A DNA stretch of 64,000 nt. It comes from Nocardioides sp. zg-DK7169 (lineage in GTDB: Bacteria > Actinomycetota > Actinomycetes > Propionibacteriales > Nocardioidaceae). The position numbers and the translations under genes were made by a program. This document shows, in pieces, positions 49,148 through 57,749 of this stretch. Location: assembly GCF_013155365.1 (NCBI RefSeq), contig NZ_JABJRA010000010.1:1-64000 (forward strand), given 5' to 3'. The notes under the pieces were generated by a model. It searched no databases, was not told the origin of the DNA, and saw nothing but the letters and a program-made list of their open reading frames with translations. Within the stretch, counting starts at the first letter, position 1; each line of letters begins with the position of its first letter.

Positions 49148-50404
49148 TCAGCCGAGCGGGAGCGGGTCGCGCGCGACCGGGCAGCTCATGCAGCGCGGGC
49201 CGCCGCGCCCGGAGCCGAGCTCGGAGCCGGCGATCCGCACGACCTCGATCCCGGCTGCCTCGAGGCGGTCGTTGGTCTCGACGTTGCGCTCGTAGGCGAC
49301 CGCGACGCGCGGCGCGATGGCCAGGGTGTTGTTGCCGTCGTCCCACTGCTCGCGCTCGGCGGTCACGGGGTCCAGGCCGGTGTCGATGCGGTGCAGGGTG
49401 TCGATCCCCATGGCCTTCGCCGCGGCAACCATGAACGGCTCGGGCGGCCCCACGTGCAGCACCTGGTCGGCCTCGCGCTCCGCGGGCTCGGCCAGCGTCA
49501 CCGCGTGGGCACGCAGCGAGTCGGCGATGTTGGGGTACATCACGATCTTGTCGACGTCGACCATCGTGCACACCGTGTCGAGGTGCATCGTGGCCCGCTC
49601 CTGCGCGATCGGCACGGCCAGCACCGTGGTGGCCAGGCCGGCGTGGAAGACCTGGCGGGCGAAGCGCTCCACCCCGGCCGGCGTCGTACGCTCCCCGACG
49701 CCGACGGCGATCACCCCGGGCGCGAGGAGCAGCACGTCGCCGCCCTCGACGTGCTCGTGCTGCCAGCCGTGCACGGTCGGGGTGCCCGCGAACCGCGGGT
49801 GGTGCGTGTAGACGAGCTCGGTCAGCTGGGTCTCGCGGGCGCGGGCCGGCATCGCCAGCGACGTCACCGCGACCCGGTCGCGCACCCACACGCTGGAGTC
49901 GCGGGTGAACAGCAGGTTGGGCAGCGGGTCGACGAGGAAGTCGTCGTGGGCCAGCAGGCTGGTGACCAGCCCGAAGACGCCGCGCACCTCGTCGTTGCGG
50001 ATGCCGGCGGTCAGGTGGGTGGTGAGCTCCTCGGGGGAGGCGTCGCGCAGGTACGCCGCCAGGTGGGCGCGCAGCGTGTCGCCGAGGTGCCGCCCGTCGA
50101 GCGCGGTGGTGATCGCGCGCTCGCGCGCCTCCTCGGCGGCCAGCGCCTCGGTCAGTAGCGCGGTGAGGTGCAGGACCTCGACGCCGCGCCCGCGCAGCGC
50201 CTCCGCGAAGGCGTCGTGCTCCTCCTGTGCACGGGCCACCCAGGGGATGCCGTCGAACAGCAGCCGGTCGTTGTTGCGCGGGGTCAGCCGCTGCAGCTCG
50301 GCGCCGGGCCGGTGCAGCACCACCGTGCGCAGCCGCCCCACCTCGCTGTCGGCGCCGTGGGGTGCGCGGGGTCCGGGGGCCTCGGGGTACGCCGTCGCTG
50401 CCAT
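49148..50404 (-). CDS. arcA: Arginine deiminase
   Basis: 418 residues. [46 protein letters not shown] and the catalytic-cysteine end [19 protein letters not shown] match ArcA. It converts arginine to citrulline and ammonia. No carbamate kinase or ornithine carbamoyltransferase is next to it, so it is an isolated deiminase here. ATG start with TAGGGT (50411-50416, minus strand) 6 bases upstream. Confidence 0.93.
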   Translation of the reverse strand: MAATAYPEAPGPRAPHGADSEVGRLRTVVLHRPGAELQRLTPRNNDRLLFDGIPWVARAQEEHDAFAEALRGRGVEVLHLTALLTEALAAEEARERAITTALDGRHLGDTLRAHLAAYLRDASPEELTTHLTAGIRNDEVRGVFGLVTSLLAHDDFLVDPLPNLLFTRDSSVWVRDRVAVTSLAMPARARETQLTELVYTHHPRFAGTPTVHGWQHEHVEGGDVLLLAPGVIAVGVGERTTPAGVERFARQVFHAGLATTVLAVPIAQERATMHLDTVCTMVDVDKIVMYPNIADSLRAHAVTLAEPAEREADQVLHVGPPEPFMVAAAKAMGIDTLHRIDTGLDPVTAEREQWDDGNNTLAIAPRVAVAYERNVETNDRLEAAGIEVVRIAGSELGSGRGGPRCMSCPVARDPLPLG

Positions 50405-50410
50405 GCGCAG

Positions 50411-50416
50411 ACCCTA
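50411..50416 (-). promoter_or_regulatory. -10 hexamer TAGGGT for arcA
   Basis: It ends 6 bases before the arcA ATG at 50404 on the minus strand (leaderless). Confidence 0.5.
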
Positions 50417-50448
50417 GCCACCGGCCCCGCGCGGTCTCGTGCGTTCGT

Positions 50449-50467
50449 GGGTCGAGCCCGTCGAGAC
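50449..50467. repeat. GGTCGAGCCCGTCGAGACC interspersed-type element
   Basis: A 19-base element with outer GGTC/GACC arms and two GTCGAG direct repeats, in the gap after larC. Elements of this type (GGTCTCGAC...GCTCGACC) recur between genes in many actinobacteria, from memory. It may act as a terminator for larBC. Confidence 0.5.
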
Positions 50468-50469
50468 CC

Positions 50470-51666
50470 TCAGCGCCGGTCGAGCAGCCCCCGCGCCAGC
50501 GCCTGCGCGTCGGCGAGCACCTCGGCGAGCGGGCGCCCCAGTGCGGCCGCGGCCCGGGCGACGTCGTCGAGCTCGGGCTGGGCGTTGACCACCCGCTCCC
50601 CGAGCCGGGCGAGCTTGACGCCGACCTCGTGACCCTCGAGGTCGACGTGGGTCGTGGCGCGGGCCAGCGCACGCTTGCCGACCACGTGGTGGCGCACCCC
50701 GATGGTCGAGGTGTGGGTGAACAGCACCTCCTCGACCGCGCCGAGCAGCCCGGGCGGGACCAGCGCGTTGACCGTGTGCGCCGGGCGGCCCTTCTTCATC
50801 AGCACCGGCGTCAGCCAGGCGTCCAGCGCGCCCGCGGCCAGCAGTGCGGCGAGCACCGAGGGCCAGACGCGCGGGTCGAGGTCGTCGACGTTGGCGGCCA
50901 CGACCACCTCCTCGACGACCTCGGGCGCGCCGGCGGCGGGCTCCTCCGTGCCGAGCAGGAGACGCGCCACGTTGGCGTGCCCCTCGGGGTCGCGGGCGCC
51001 CGCGCCGACCCCGACGTGCTGGGTGGTCATCGCGGGCTGCGGGCCGCACCCGGTGGCGACCGCGCGCAGCAGGGCCGCGCCGGTGGGGGTGCACAGCTCG
51101 CCCTCCGCGGCGCCGGGAGGCCCGGCGTACGACGGGACGCCGGTGAGCAGGGCGACGACGGCCGGGGGCGGCACCGGGAGCAGTCCGTGGGCGCTGCGGG
51201 CCCAGCCGTGCCCGACGCCGACCGGCGAGACCACCACCCGGTCCACCTCGAGGTGCACGAAGCCGGCGGCGACCCCGACGACGTCGGCGATCGCGTCCAG
51301 GGCCCCGACCTCGTGGAGCTCCACCCGCTCGGGCTCGGTCGCGTGCACGGCCGCCTCGGCCTCGACGAGCCGTGTGAACGCCGCCGTCGCCAGCGCCCGG
51401 ACCGCCGGGTCGAGGGGGGCATCGGTGAGGAGGCGGTGTACGTCGTCCCAGGTGCGGTGGCGGCGGGTGTCGGGCACCGTCACGTGGCAGCGGGTGGCGG
51501 CCAGGCCGCCGCGGGTGACCTCCTCGACCGTGAGCGCGACCGGTTCGGGGGCGACCGCGTCGACCGCGTCCTGGAGCACCGCGAGCGGCACCCCGGCGCC
51601 CAGCAGCGCGCCGAGCAGCATGTCGCCGCTCGCGCCGGCGGTGGCGTCGAGCCAGCAGGTCCTCAT
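50470..51666 (-). CDS. larC: Nickel-pincer cofactor biosynthesis protein LarC
   Basis: 398 residues. The N-terminus TCWLDATAGASGDMLLGALLGAGVP is diagnostic of LarC, with HEVGALDAIADVVGVAAG and VVVAANVDDLDPRVWP further on. LarC inserts nickel into the pyridinium bis-thiocarboxylate cofactor of lactate racemase-type enzymes. Uncut single protein, whereas some bacteria need a frameshift (LarC1/LarC2). The ATG overlaps the larB stop by 4 bases. LarE is not in the window. Confidence 0.92.
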   Translation of the reverse strand: MRTCWLDATAGASGDMLLGALLGAGVPLAVLQDAVDAVAPEPVALTVEEVTRGGLAATRCHVTVPDTRRHRTWDDVHRLLTDAPLDPAVRALATAAFTRLVEAEAAVHATEPERVELHEVGALDAIADVVGVAAGFVHLEVDRVVVSPVGVGHGWARSAHGLLPVPPPAVVALLTGVPSYAGPPGAAEGELCTPTGAALLRAVATGCGPQPAMTTQHVGVGAGARDPEGHANVARLLLGTEEPAAGAPEVVEEVVVAANVDDLDPRVWPSVLAALLAAGALDAWLTPVLMKKGRPAHTVNALVPPGLLGAVEEVLFTHTSTIGVRHHVVGKRALARATTHVDLEGHEVGVKLARLGERVVNAQPELDDVARAAAALGRPLAEVLADAQALARGLLDRR

Positions 51667-52352
51667 GTGCCGGTTCCGCGGGCCCCGCGGGCCACCCGCG
51701 CGGCGTGCACGCCCGCGCCGTACCCGTTGTCGATGTTGACCACGGTGACGCCGGGCGCGCAGGAGTTGAGCATCGCCAGCAGCGCCGCGATCCCGCCGAG
51801 GGAGGCGCCGTAGCCGACGCTGGTCGGCACGGCCACGAGCGGTACGCCGCTGAGCCCGGCGACCACGGACGGCAGCGCGCCCTCCATCCCGGCGACCACG
51901 ACCAGGCAGTCGGCGGCGTCGAGGCGCTCGCGGACCGCCAGCAGTCGGTGCAGGCCGGCGACGCCCACGTCGGTGACCAGGTCGACGCGCGCGCCGTGGA
52001 CCCGCACCGTGGTGGCCGCCTCGGCGGCGACGGGGCCGTCGGAGGTGCCGGCGGCGACCACGGCGACGGTGCCCCGCGGGTCGGGCAGCGGGCCGAGGGT
52101 GGCGGTGCGCCCGAGCGGGTCCACGACCGCCCCCAGCTCATCGGCGGTGCGGGCGAGCGCGTCGTCGCCGAGCCGGGTGGCGAGCACCGCGCGGTCCGGG
52201 TGCCGCTCGTGGAGGGCGCCGAGGATCGCGACGACCTGCGCGGGGGTCTTGCCCGCGCCGTACACGACCTCGGGGTCGCCGGTGCGCCGCACCCGGTCCA
52301 GGTCGACGCGGGCGAAGCCGAGGTCTGCCGTGCGCGGGTCAGGCTCGTCCAC
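51663..52352 (-). CDS. larB: Nickel-pincer cofactor biosynthesis protein LarB
   Basis: 229 residues, PurE-like fold. DLGFARVDLDRVRRTGDPEVVYGAGKTP is the LarB start, and VVAGMEGALPSVVAGLSGVPLVAVPTSVGYG the carboxylase/hydrolase site. LarB carboxylates and hydrolyses nicotinic acid adenine dinucleotide as the first cofactor step. GTG start with TAGGTT (52360-52365, minus strand) 7 bases upstream. Operon larB-larC; the NicO transporter at 13 kb is a possible nickel source. Confidence 0.92.
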   Translation of the reverse strand: MDEPDPRTADLGFARVDLDRVRRTGDPEVVYGAGKTPAQVVAILGALHERHPDRAVLATRLGDDALARTADELGAVVDPLGRTATLGPLPDPRGTVAVVAAGTSDGPVAAEAATTVRVHGARVDLVTDVGVAGLHRLLAVRERLDAADCLVVVAGMEGALPSVVAGLSGVPLVAVPTSVGYGASLGGIAALLAMLNSCAPGVTVVNIDNGYGAGVHAARVARGARGTGT

Positions 52353-52406
52353 GTCGACGAACCTAGCCTTCGGAGGGTGCCCGCGTCAGGAGCGAGTCAG
52401 GGCGAG

Positions 52407-53246
52407 TCAGGCGCGCCAGGGGTCCGCGGGGTAGACGCCGAGGACGCGGACGTCGGTGGTGAAGAACTCCAGCTCCTCCAGCGCCCGCTTGAGGCCGGGC
52501 TCGTCGGGGTGGCCGTCGACCTCGCAGAGGAACTGGGTGGCGATGAACTCCCCGCCGACCATGTAGCTCTCCAGCTTGGTCATGTTCACGCCGTTCGTCG
52601 CGAACCCGCCGAGCGCCTTGTAGAGCGCCGCCGGGATGTTGCGGACGTTGAAGACGAAGCTGGTCACGACCGGGCCGTTGCCGGCGGGGGCGCGCACGAA
52701 GTCCGGGGACAGCACCACGAAGCGGGTGGTGTTGTGGTCCTCGTCCTCGACGTCCTCGGCCAGCACGTCGAGGCCGTAGATCGGCGCCGCCATCGGGGGC
52801 GAGATCGCCGCCTGGCTGGGGTCGCCGGCCTCGACGATCTCGCGGGCCGCGCCGGCGGTGTCGCCGGAGATCACGGCAGTCAGGCCGTGCTCGCGGATGA
52901 TCTTGCGGCACTGGCCGAGCGCGTGGACGTGGCTGTGCACGGTGCGGACCTGGTCCAGCGTGGTGCCGGGCAGCGCCATCAGGTGGAAGCGGATCCGCAG
53001 GAAGTGCTCGGCGATGATGTAGAGGCCCGACTCGGGCAGGAAGTGGTGGATGTCGGCCACCCGGCCGGCGAGGGAGTTGTCGATCGGGATCATCGCCAGC
53101 TCGGCCTCGCCGGAGGTGACCGCGGCGAAGACGTCCTCGAACGACGCGCACGGGACGGTGTCCCAGTCGGGGTAGTGCTGCGCGCAGACGGCGTGCGAGT
53201 TGGAGCCGGGCTCGCCCTGGTAGGCGATGCGTCGAGGATCGGTCAC
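52407..53246 (-). CDS. pheA: Prephenate dehydratase with ACT domain
   Basis: 279 residues. Catalytic domain: RIAYQGEPGSNSHAVC, MIPIDNSLAGRVADIHHFL and the TTRFVVLS motif. The ACT domain carries GGFATNGVNMTKLESY and the phenylalanine-binding region. The enzyme makes phenylpyruvate and is feedback-inhibited by Phe. The GTG at 53246 is chosen, 2 codons later than the longest frame, because TAGGCT ends exactly 6 bases before it. Its promoter is shared with the divergent DUF4446 gene. Confidence 0.92.
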   Translation of the reverse strand: MTDPRRIAYQGEPGSNSHAVCAQHYPDWDTVPCASFEDVFAAVTSGEAELAMIPIDNSLAGRVADIHHFLPESGLYIIAEHFLRIRFHLMALPGTTLDQVRTVHSHVHALGQCRKIIREHGLTAVISGDTAGAAREIVEAGDPSQAAISPPMAAPIYGLDVLAEDVEDEDHNTTRFVVLSPDFVRAPAGNGPVVTSFVFNVRNIPAALYKALGGFATNGVNMTKLESYMVGGEFIATQFLCEVDGHPDEPGLKRALEELEFFTTDVRVLGVYPADPWRA

Positions 53247-53252
53247 GCCCAC

Positions 53253-53262
53253 AGCCTAGGGT
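53253..53262. promoter_or_regulatory. Overlapping divergent -10 elements (pheA and DUF4446 gene)
   Basis: AGCCTAGGGT contains TAGGCT on the minus strand (53253-53258) and TAGGGT on the plus strand (53257-53262), sharing the TA at 53257-53258. Each lies 6-7 bases from its own GTG (53246 and 53270). One symmetric site should therefore drive both genes. Confidence 0.65.
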
Positions 53263-53269
53263 TTGCGCC

Positions 53270-53674
53270 GTGGTCCTCCTCGCCGTCATCTCGCTGCTCG
53301 TCGCCCTCGCTGCCCTGCTCGTCGCCGTGGTGTCCCTGCGCCGCGGCCAGACCGACCGGCAGCGGCCCTCGGCCGACGCCCTGCCCGAGGACGTGCACGG
53401 GCTGCGCCAGGAGGTCGCGGCCCTGCGCGCGGAGACCCGCGACGCGCTGCGCCACCTCGCGGTGGTGCGCTACGACGCCTTCGGCGACATGGGCGGCCAC
53501 CTGTCGTGGTCGCTCGCGCTGCTCGACGACTCCGGCCACGGCGTCGTGCTCACCTCGATCCACGGCCGCGCCGAGGCCCGCACCTACGCCAAGTCGATCA
53601 CCGCCTGGCGCTGCGAGCAGCAGCTCTCCCCCGAGGAGACCGAGGCGATCGAGCACGCCCGCCCCCAGCGCTGA
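53270..53674 (+). CDS. DUF4446 family protein
   Basis: 134 residues. One N-terminal membrane helix (LLAVISLLVALAALLVAVVSL), a coiled region (LRQEVAALRAETRDALRH) and the DUF4446 core RYDAFGDMGGHLSWSLALLD...GVVLTSIHGRAEARTYAKSI. Function unknown; it is widespread in Gram-positive bacteria. GTG start with TAGGGT 7 bases upstream. A two-part repeat region follows 10 bases after the stop. Confidence 0.85.
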   Translation: MVLLAVISLLVALAALLVAVVSLRRGQTDRQRPSADALPEDVHGLRQEVAALRAETRDALRHLAVVRYDAFGDMGGHLSWSLALLDDSGHGVVLTSIHGRAEARTYAKSITAWRCEQQLSPEETEAIEHARPQR

Positions 53675-53683
53675 GCGCTCGTT

Positions 53684-53740
53684 GAATCGAGACTTCTGCG
53701 CGTCGAGTCGAGACTTCTGACGCGTTCAGTCGAGAGCTCG
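53684..53740 (+). repeat. Second repeat subtype at locus C: three forward units
   Basis: GAATCGAGACTTCTG (53684), GAGTCGAGACTTCTGACG (53705) and CAGTCGAGAG (53727) are spaced 21 and 22 bases apart. They share spacing and the GANTC start (the third has CAGTC) with the main 22-bp family but have a different right half. The same subtype recurs inverted at 61.37-61.43 kb. Confidence 0.75.
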
Positions 53741-53761
53741 TACGCCGCGGCGTACCGACGC

Positions 53762-53871
53762 CCGCCACGAGCGCCGACTCGGCGCACCACAAGGGCCGAC
53801 TCGCGCAACCAGAAGGGCCGACTCGCCGCACCACAAGCGCCGACTCGCGCAACCACGAGAGCCGACTCGGC
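53762..53871 (-). repeat. 22-bp repeat array, locus C: five reverse units
   Basis: Units start at 53762, 53784, 53806, 53828 and 53850 with exact 22-bp spacing. Each contains CGACTCG and a CACCACAAG- or CAACCA-type start. Together with the forward units at 53684 it fills the gap between the convergent DUF4446 and GIDE genes. Confidence 0.88.
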
Positions 53872-53887
53872 GAAGGTGGGGGACGCG

Positions 53888-54670
53888 TCAGGGGAGGACG
53901 GCGAGGGCGAGGGTGACGAGGGCGACGGCGGCGGCGAGGGCGGAGCCGCCGGCGCAGAGCAGGGTGCGGCGGGTGTGCGCGGCCTGGAGCTCCTCCTCGG
54001 TGCGGGTCGACACGACCAGCGGCGCGACGAGGGAGTCGCGGACCTCGAGGCGCCCGGAGCGGTCGGTGGCCTCGCCCTGCACGAACAGCGGGGTGCCGGG
54101 GGTGAGGACCCACTCCTCGTACTCGTAGCCCAGCGTGTCGTCGCCGGACGGCAGGTTCAGGGAGAGTGAGCCGATGTCGATCGAGAGGCCGTTCCGGCCC
54201 TTCTCGGGGCGGAACTCGCTGCGGACCTTGCGCGGGCGGTCCACCGCCGTCTCGGGCACCACGAGGATCTCGCCGTGCTCGTCGCGCAGCACGAACGGCT
54301 CGCGGCTGCGGTTCTCGGTCACCACCTCGGTCCGGGTCTCGCTGCGGTGGTTCCCGTCGGAGTCCCTGCGGCGCCGCTGGTAGCGCCGGCTCACCTTGTG
54401 GTGGTGCCACACGCACGGGGTGCCGGAGATCTCGGAGGTCAGCAGCCCCTGCGGCCCGGGGGCCGCCACGCCGCTCAGCTCGACCCGTTCGGCATAGCTG
54501 CGGCTGCCGGCGGCGTCGCTCGCGGCGCCGGCCAGCGCGGTCAGGGTCGCGGTCGTGGAGGTCTCGGTGGCGCGCAGCCGCTGGCGATCAGCGCGGGCCG
54601 CACGGGCGAGGTATCCCAGCCCGACGGCGACGAGGGCGGCCACGGCGGCGGCGATCAGCTGGGCGGTCAT
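53888..54670 (-). CDS. GIDE-domain membrane protein (E3 ubiquitin ligase-like family)
   Basis: 260 residues. N-terminal helix (LIAAAVAALVAVGLGYLARA), a soluble domain with CVWHHHKVSRRYQRRRR, REPFVLRDEHGEILVVPETA and EEWVLTPGTPLFVQGEA, and a C-terminal helix. This is the GIDE domain of mitochondrial MUL1-type E3 ligases, without any RING, so ubiquitin chemistry is not expected; it may be a membrane stress sensor. ATG start with GGAGG 7 bases upstream (leadered). Confidence 0.78.
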   Translation of the reverse strand: MTAQLIAAAVAALVAVGLGYLARAARADRQRLRATETSTTATLTALAGAASDAAGSRSYAERVELSGVAAPGPQGLLTSEISGTPCVWHHHKVSRRYQRRRRDSDGNHRSETRTEVVTENRSREPFVLRDEHGEILVVPETAVDRPRKVRSEFRPEKGRNGLSIDIGSLSLNLPSGDDTLGYEYEEWVLTPGTPLFVQGEATDRSGRLEVRDSLVAPLVVSTRTEEELQAAHTRRTLLCAGGSALAAAVALVTLALAVLP

Positions 54671-54779
54671 CTCGGGCCTCCGGACGGATGGCGGGACGGT
54701 GGGGGACGGCGGACCCCACCCTGCCCGACCCGGAGCGCGCCTGTCCCGTGCTTCCGCGGTCCTGTGGAGGAACGCCGGC

Positions 54780-56354
54780 TCAGCGCGGCACGCGCACCAG
54801 CAGCCGGCCGTGCACGCACTGCATCCGCAGCTCGCGACCCAGCCCGATCGAGTCCCCGTCCAGCTGGCGGGGGGTGTCCACCGCGGCCCGGATGACGACC
54901 GAGGCACCGGTCTTGCGGTCGACCAGCTCGTCGGTGTGGCGGCGCTTGGCCAGCACCCGCCAGGCCAGCGGCACCCAGCCGGCGAAGTTCTTGGGGTGCA
55001 GGATCACCACGTCGAGCAGGCCGTCGTCGATCACCGCGTCCGGCAGCAGCGGCATGCCGGCCTGCAGGAAGCCCACGTTGCCGACCACGACGGTCCGGGC
55101 GCGGTGCCGGGTGAACTCGCCGCCGTCCACGGAGATCTCGACCCGCACGGCGGGGAACATCAGCGACTTCACGCCCGAGACGACGTAGGCCATCCAGCCC
55201 ACGCGCTTCTTCAGGTCCTCGTTGACGCCGGCCATGATCGCGGCGTCGAAGCCCATGCCCGCCATCACCATGAAGTGGGTGTCCTCGATGCCGTCGCCGC
55301 CGACCTCGACCATGTCGATGGCGCGGTCCTGGCCGTTGAGGCCGACGTCGATCGCGGAGCGGATGTAGAGCGGGATGTTGAGGTTGCGGGCCAGCAGGTT
55401 GCCGGTGCCCGCGGGGATGATCCCGACCGGGATCCCGGTGCCGGCGAGCTCGGCGCAGACCTCGCGCACCGTGCCGTCGCCGCCGCAGACCAGCACCAGG
55501 TCGGCGCCCGCGACCGCCGCCGCCTCGGCCATCCCGGTGCCCGGGTCCTCGACGGTGGTGTGGTGCCACACCGGCGTCGACCAGCCGGCCTCGGTCGCCA
55601 TCGCGCTGACCAGGTGCTTGAACTGCCCGACGTCCTCGACCTTGATCGGGTTGAGGATCACGTGCAGCGTGCGCGTGGAGGCGAACACCTCGGGCAGTGG
55701 CTCGACGCTGGCGGCGCTGCTGCGCGGCAGCGGGTTGACCACTGCGAGCCCGATCAGCACGCACGCCAGCCCCAGCGCCGCGCCGCCGACCACGTCGGTG
55801 GGGAAGTGCCGGCCCAGCAGCACCCGGTCCAGGCACACCACGACCACCACGGCGAGCAGGGCCGTGCCGACCAGGCGCCGTACGTTGCGCCGACGCACCA
55901 GCATCGTGACCAGCACGAAGCAGACCCCGGCCAGCGCCGCCACCGAGGAGGCGTGCCCGGAGGGGAAGGACTTGGTGGTCAGCAGGTCCTCCGCCAGCTG
56001 CCACTCGGGGCGCTCACGGCCCACGGTCAGCTTGACCGCCGTGGTGGCGACCGAGGCCAGGACCATCACCGCCACGCTGAAGTACGCCGCGCGCCGGTGG
56101 CCCTTGAGGAACATCGTGACGGCGAGCACCCCGGTCAGCACGATCATGCCGACGGTGCCGAAGACCACCTCGACCGCCCGGAGCGGGACCCGCAGCCACG
56201 GCGTGTCCACCGCCCACTGCTGGGCGGGGTCGCCGCGGTTGTCGAGGGCACCGACCGGCCCCCAGCCCTGGACCGCGGCGAGCGCGATGCCGGAGAAGAG
56301 GGCGACACAGAGCAGGGCCCAGGTCAGGTGGACCAGGCGAGGACGATCCAGCAC
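54780..56354 (-). CDS. PAP2 phosphatase fused to diacylglycerol/sphingosine-kinase catalytic domain
   Basis: 524 residues. N-terminal half: about six membrane helices with the PAP2 signature (KLTVGRERP, FPSGHASS, and GRHFPTDVVGG). C-terminal half: a lipid-kinase domain with VILNPIKVED, VCGGDGTVREVCAEL (GGDGT), GIIPAGTGNLLARNL and DDGLLDVVIL. One chain thus joins a lipid-phosphate phosphatase to a lipid kinase, perhaps in phosphatidate or polyprenol-phosphate recycling. GTG start, with CATACT (minus strand, 56361-56366) 6 bases upstream. Confidence 0.88.
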   Translation of the reverse strand: MLDRPRLVHLTWALLCVALFSGIALAAVQGWGPVGALDNRGDPAQQWAVDTPWLRVPLRAVEVVFGTVGMIVLTGVLAVTMFLKGHRRAAYFSVAVMVLASVATTAVKLTVGRERPEWQLAEDLLTTKSFPSGHASSVAALAGVCFVLVTMLVRRRNVRRLVGTALLAVVVVVCLDRVLLGRHFPTDVVGGAALGLACVLIGLAVVNPLPRSSAASVEPLPEVFASTRTLHVILNPIKVEDVGQFKHLVSAMATEAGWSTPVWHHTTVEDPGTGMAEAAAVAGADLVLVCGGDGTVREVCAELAGTGIPVGIIPAGTGNLLARNLNIPLYIRSAIDVGLNGQDRAIDMVEVGGDGIEDTHFMVMAGMGFDAAIMAGVNEDLKKRVGWMAYVVSGVKSLMFPAVRVEISVDGGEFTRHRARTVVVGNVGFLQAGMPLLPDAVIDDGLLDVVILHPKNFAGWVPLAWRVLAKRRHTDELVDRKTGASVVIRAAVDTPRQLDGDSIGLGRELRMQCVHGRLLVRVPR

Positions 56355-56360
56355 CGGGTC

Positions 56361-56366
56361 AGTATG
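56361..56366 (-). promoter_or_regulatory. -10 hexamer CATACT for the PAP2-kinase gene
   Basis: It ends 6 bases before the GTG at 56354 and confirms this start. Confidence 0.5.
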
Positions 56367-56441
56367 ACCGGGCGGGCACGCCGGGGAGGCGTCAGGGACG
56401 CGCCAGCGACAATGCGAGTGAGGTGGGCGACGGCGCCCCGA

Positions 56442-56447
56442 TAACCT
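56442..56447 (+). promoter_or_regulatory. -10 hexamer TAACCT for the serS operon
   Basis: It ends 6 bases before the serS ATG at 56454. No T-box or attenuator was seen. Confidence 0.55.
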
Positions 56448-56453
56448 TGCCGC

Positions 56454-57749
56454 ATGATCGACCCACGCATCCTGCGAGACGACCCCGACCGTGTGCGCGC
56501 TGCCCAGGCGAAGCGGGGTCTGTCCGACGAGATCGTGGACGTCGCGCTGCGCGCCGACGCCGCCCGCCGCTCCGCGATCGCGACCTTCGAGTCCCGCCGC
56601 GCCGAGCAGAAGAGCCTCGGCAAGCAGGTCGCCCAGGCGAGCGGCGAGGAGAAGGCCGAGCTGCTGGCCCGCACCAAGGCCCTCGCGGCCGAGGTGAAGG
56701 AGGCCGAGGCGGCCCAGAAGGCGGCCGAGGAGACCTGGAACGACGCGATCCACGCGCTGCCCAACCTCGCCGCGGACGCCGCCCCCGCGGGCGGCGAGGA
56801 CGACTTCGTGGTGCTGGAGACGCTCGGGCAGCCGCGGGACTTCGCCGCGGAGGGCTTCGAGCCCCGCGACCACCTCGAGCTCGGCCGGCTGCTCGGCGCC
56901 ATCGACGTCGAGCGCGGCGCGAAGGTGTCCGGCGCGCGGTTCTACTTCCTCACCGGCATCGGCGCCCGCCTCGAGCGTGCGCTGGTCGCGATGGCCCTCG
57001 ACCAGGCCGCCGAGGCCGGGTTCACCGAGGTGATCCCGCCGGCCCTGGTCCGGCCCCGCGCCATGGACGGCACCGGCTTCCTGGGCCAGGCCGCCGACGA
57101 CGTCTACCGCATCGAGGGAGAGGACCTCTACCTCGTCGGCACCTCGGAGGTGCCGATGGCGGCGTACCACTCCGACGAGATCCTCGACGGCGCCTCGCTG
57201 CCGCGCCGGTACGCCGCGTTCAGCCCGTGCTACCGCAAGGAGGCCGGCTCGCACGGCAAGGACACCCGCGGCATCTTCCGGGTGCACTGGTTCGACAAGG
57301 TCGAGATGTTCGTCTACGCCGACCCCGCCGACGCGGAGGCCGAGCACCTGCGACTGCTGGCCTGGGAGAAGGAGTTCCTCGCCAAGCTCGAGCTGCCCTT
57401 CCAGGTCATCGACGTCGCCGCCGGCGACCTCGGCCTCTCCGCGATCCGCAAGTTCGACTGCGAGGCGTGGATCCCGACCCAGGCCAAGTACCGCGAGCTC
57501 ACCTCGACCTCGAACTGCACCGAGTTCCAGTCGCGGCGCCTCGACATCCGCGGCCGGTTCCCGGCCGCGTCGGGGTCGGGAACCGAGACCCGCCCGGTCG
57601 CCACCCTCAACGGCACCCTGTGCGCGGTCACGCGCACGATCGTCGCGCTGCTGGAGAACCACCAGCAGGCCGACGGCTCGGTCCGCGTCCCGGAGGCGCT
57701 GCGGCCCTACCTGGGCGGGCTCGAGGTGCTGAAGCCGGTGGCGCAGTGA
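56454..57749 (+). CDS. serS: Seryl-tRNA synthetase
   Basis: 431 residues, the usual size. The N-terminal coiled-coil arm spans about residues 25-105 ([20 protein letters not shown]). Class II motif 2 is [29 protein letters not shown], and motif 3 is [23 protein letters not shown]. It charges tRNA-Ser. Leaderless ATG. It is the first gene of a chain in which each stop overlaps the next start (HAD, GNAT, HAD). Confidence 0.97.
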   Translation: MIDPRILRDDPDRVRAAQAKRGLSDEIVDVALRADAARRSAIATFESRRAEQKSLGKQVAQASGEEKAELLARTKALAAEVKEAEAAQKAAEETWNDAIHALPNLAADAAPAGGEDDFVVLETLGQPRDFAAEGFEPRDHLELGRLLGAIDVERGAKVSGARFYFLTGIGARLERALVAMALDQAAEAGFTEVIPPALVRPRAMDGTGFLGQAADDVYRIEGEDLYLVGTSEVPMAAYHSDEILDGASLPRRYAAFSPCYRKEAGSHGKDTRGIFRVHWFDKVEMFVYADPADAEAEHLRLLAWEKEFLAKLELPFQVIDVAAGDLGLSAIRKFDCEAWIPTQAKYRELTSTSNCTEFQSRRLDIRGRFPAASGSGTETRPVATLNGTLCAVTRTIVALLENHQQADGSVRVPEALRPYLGGLEVLKPVAQ

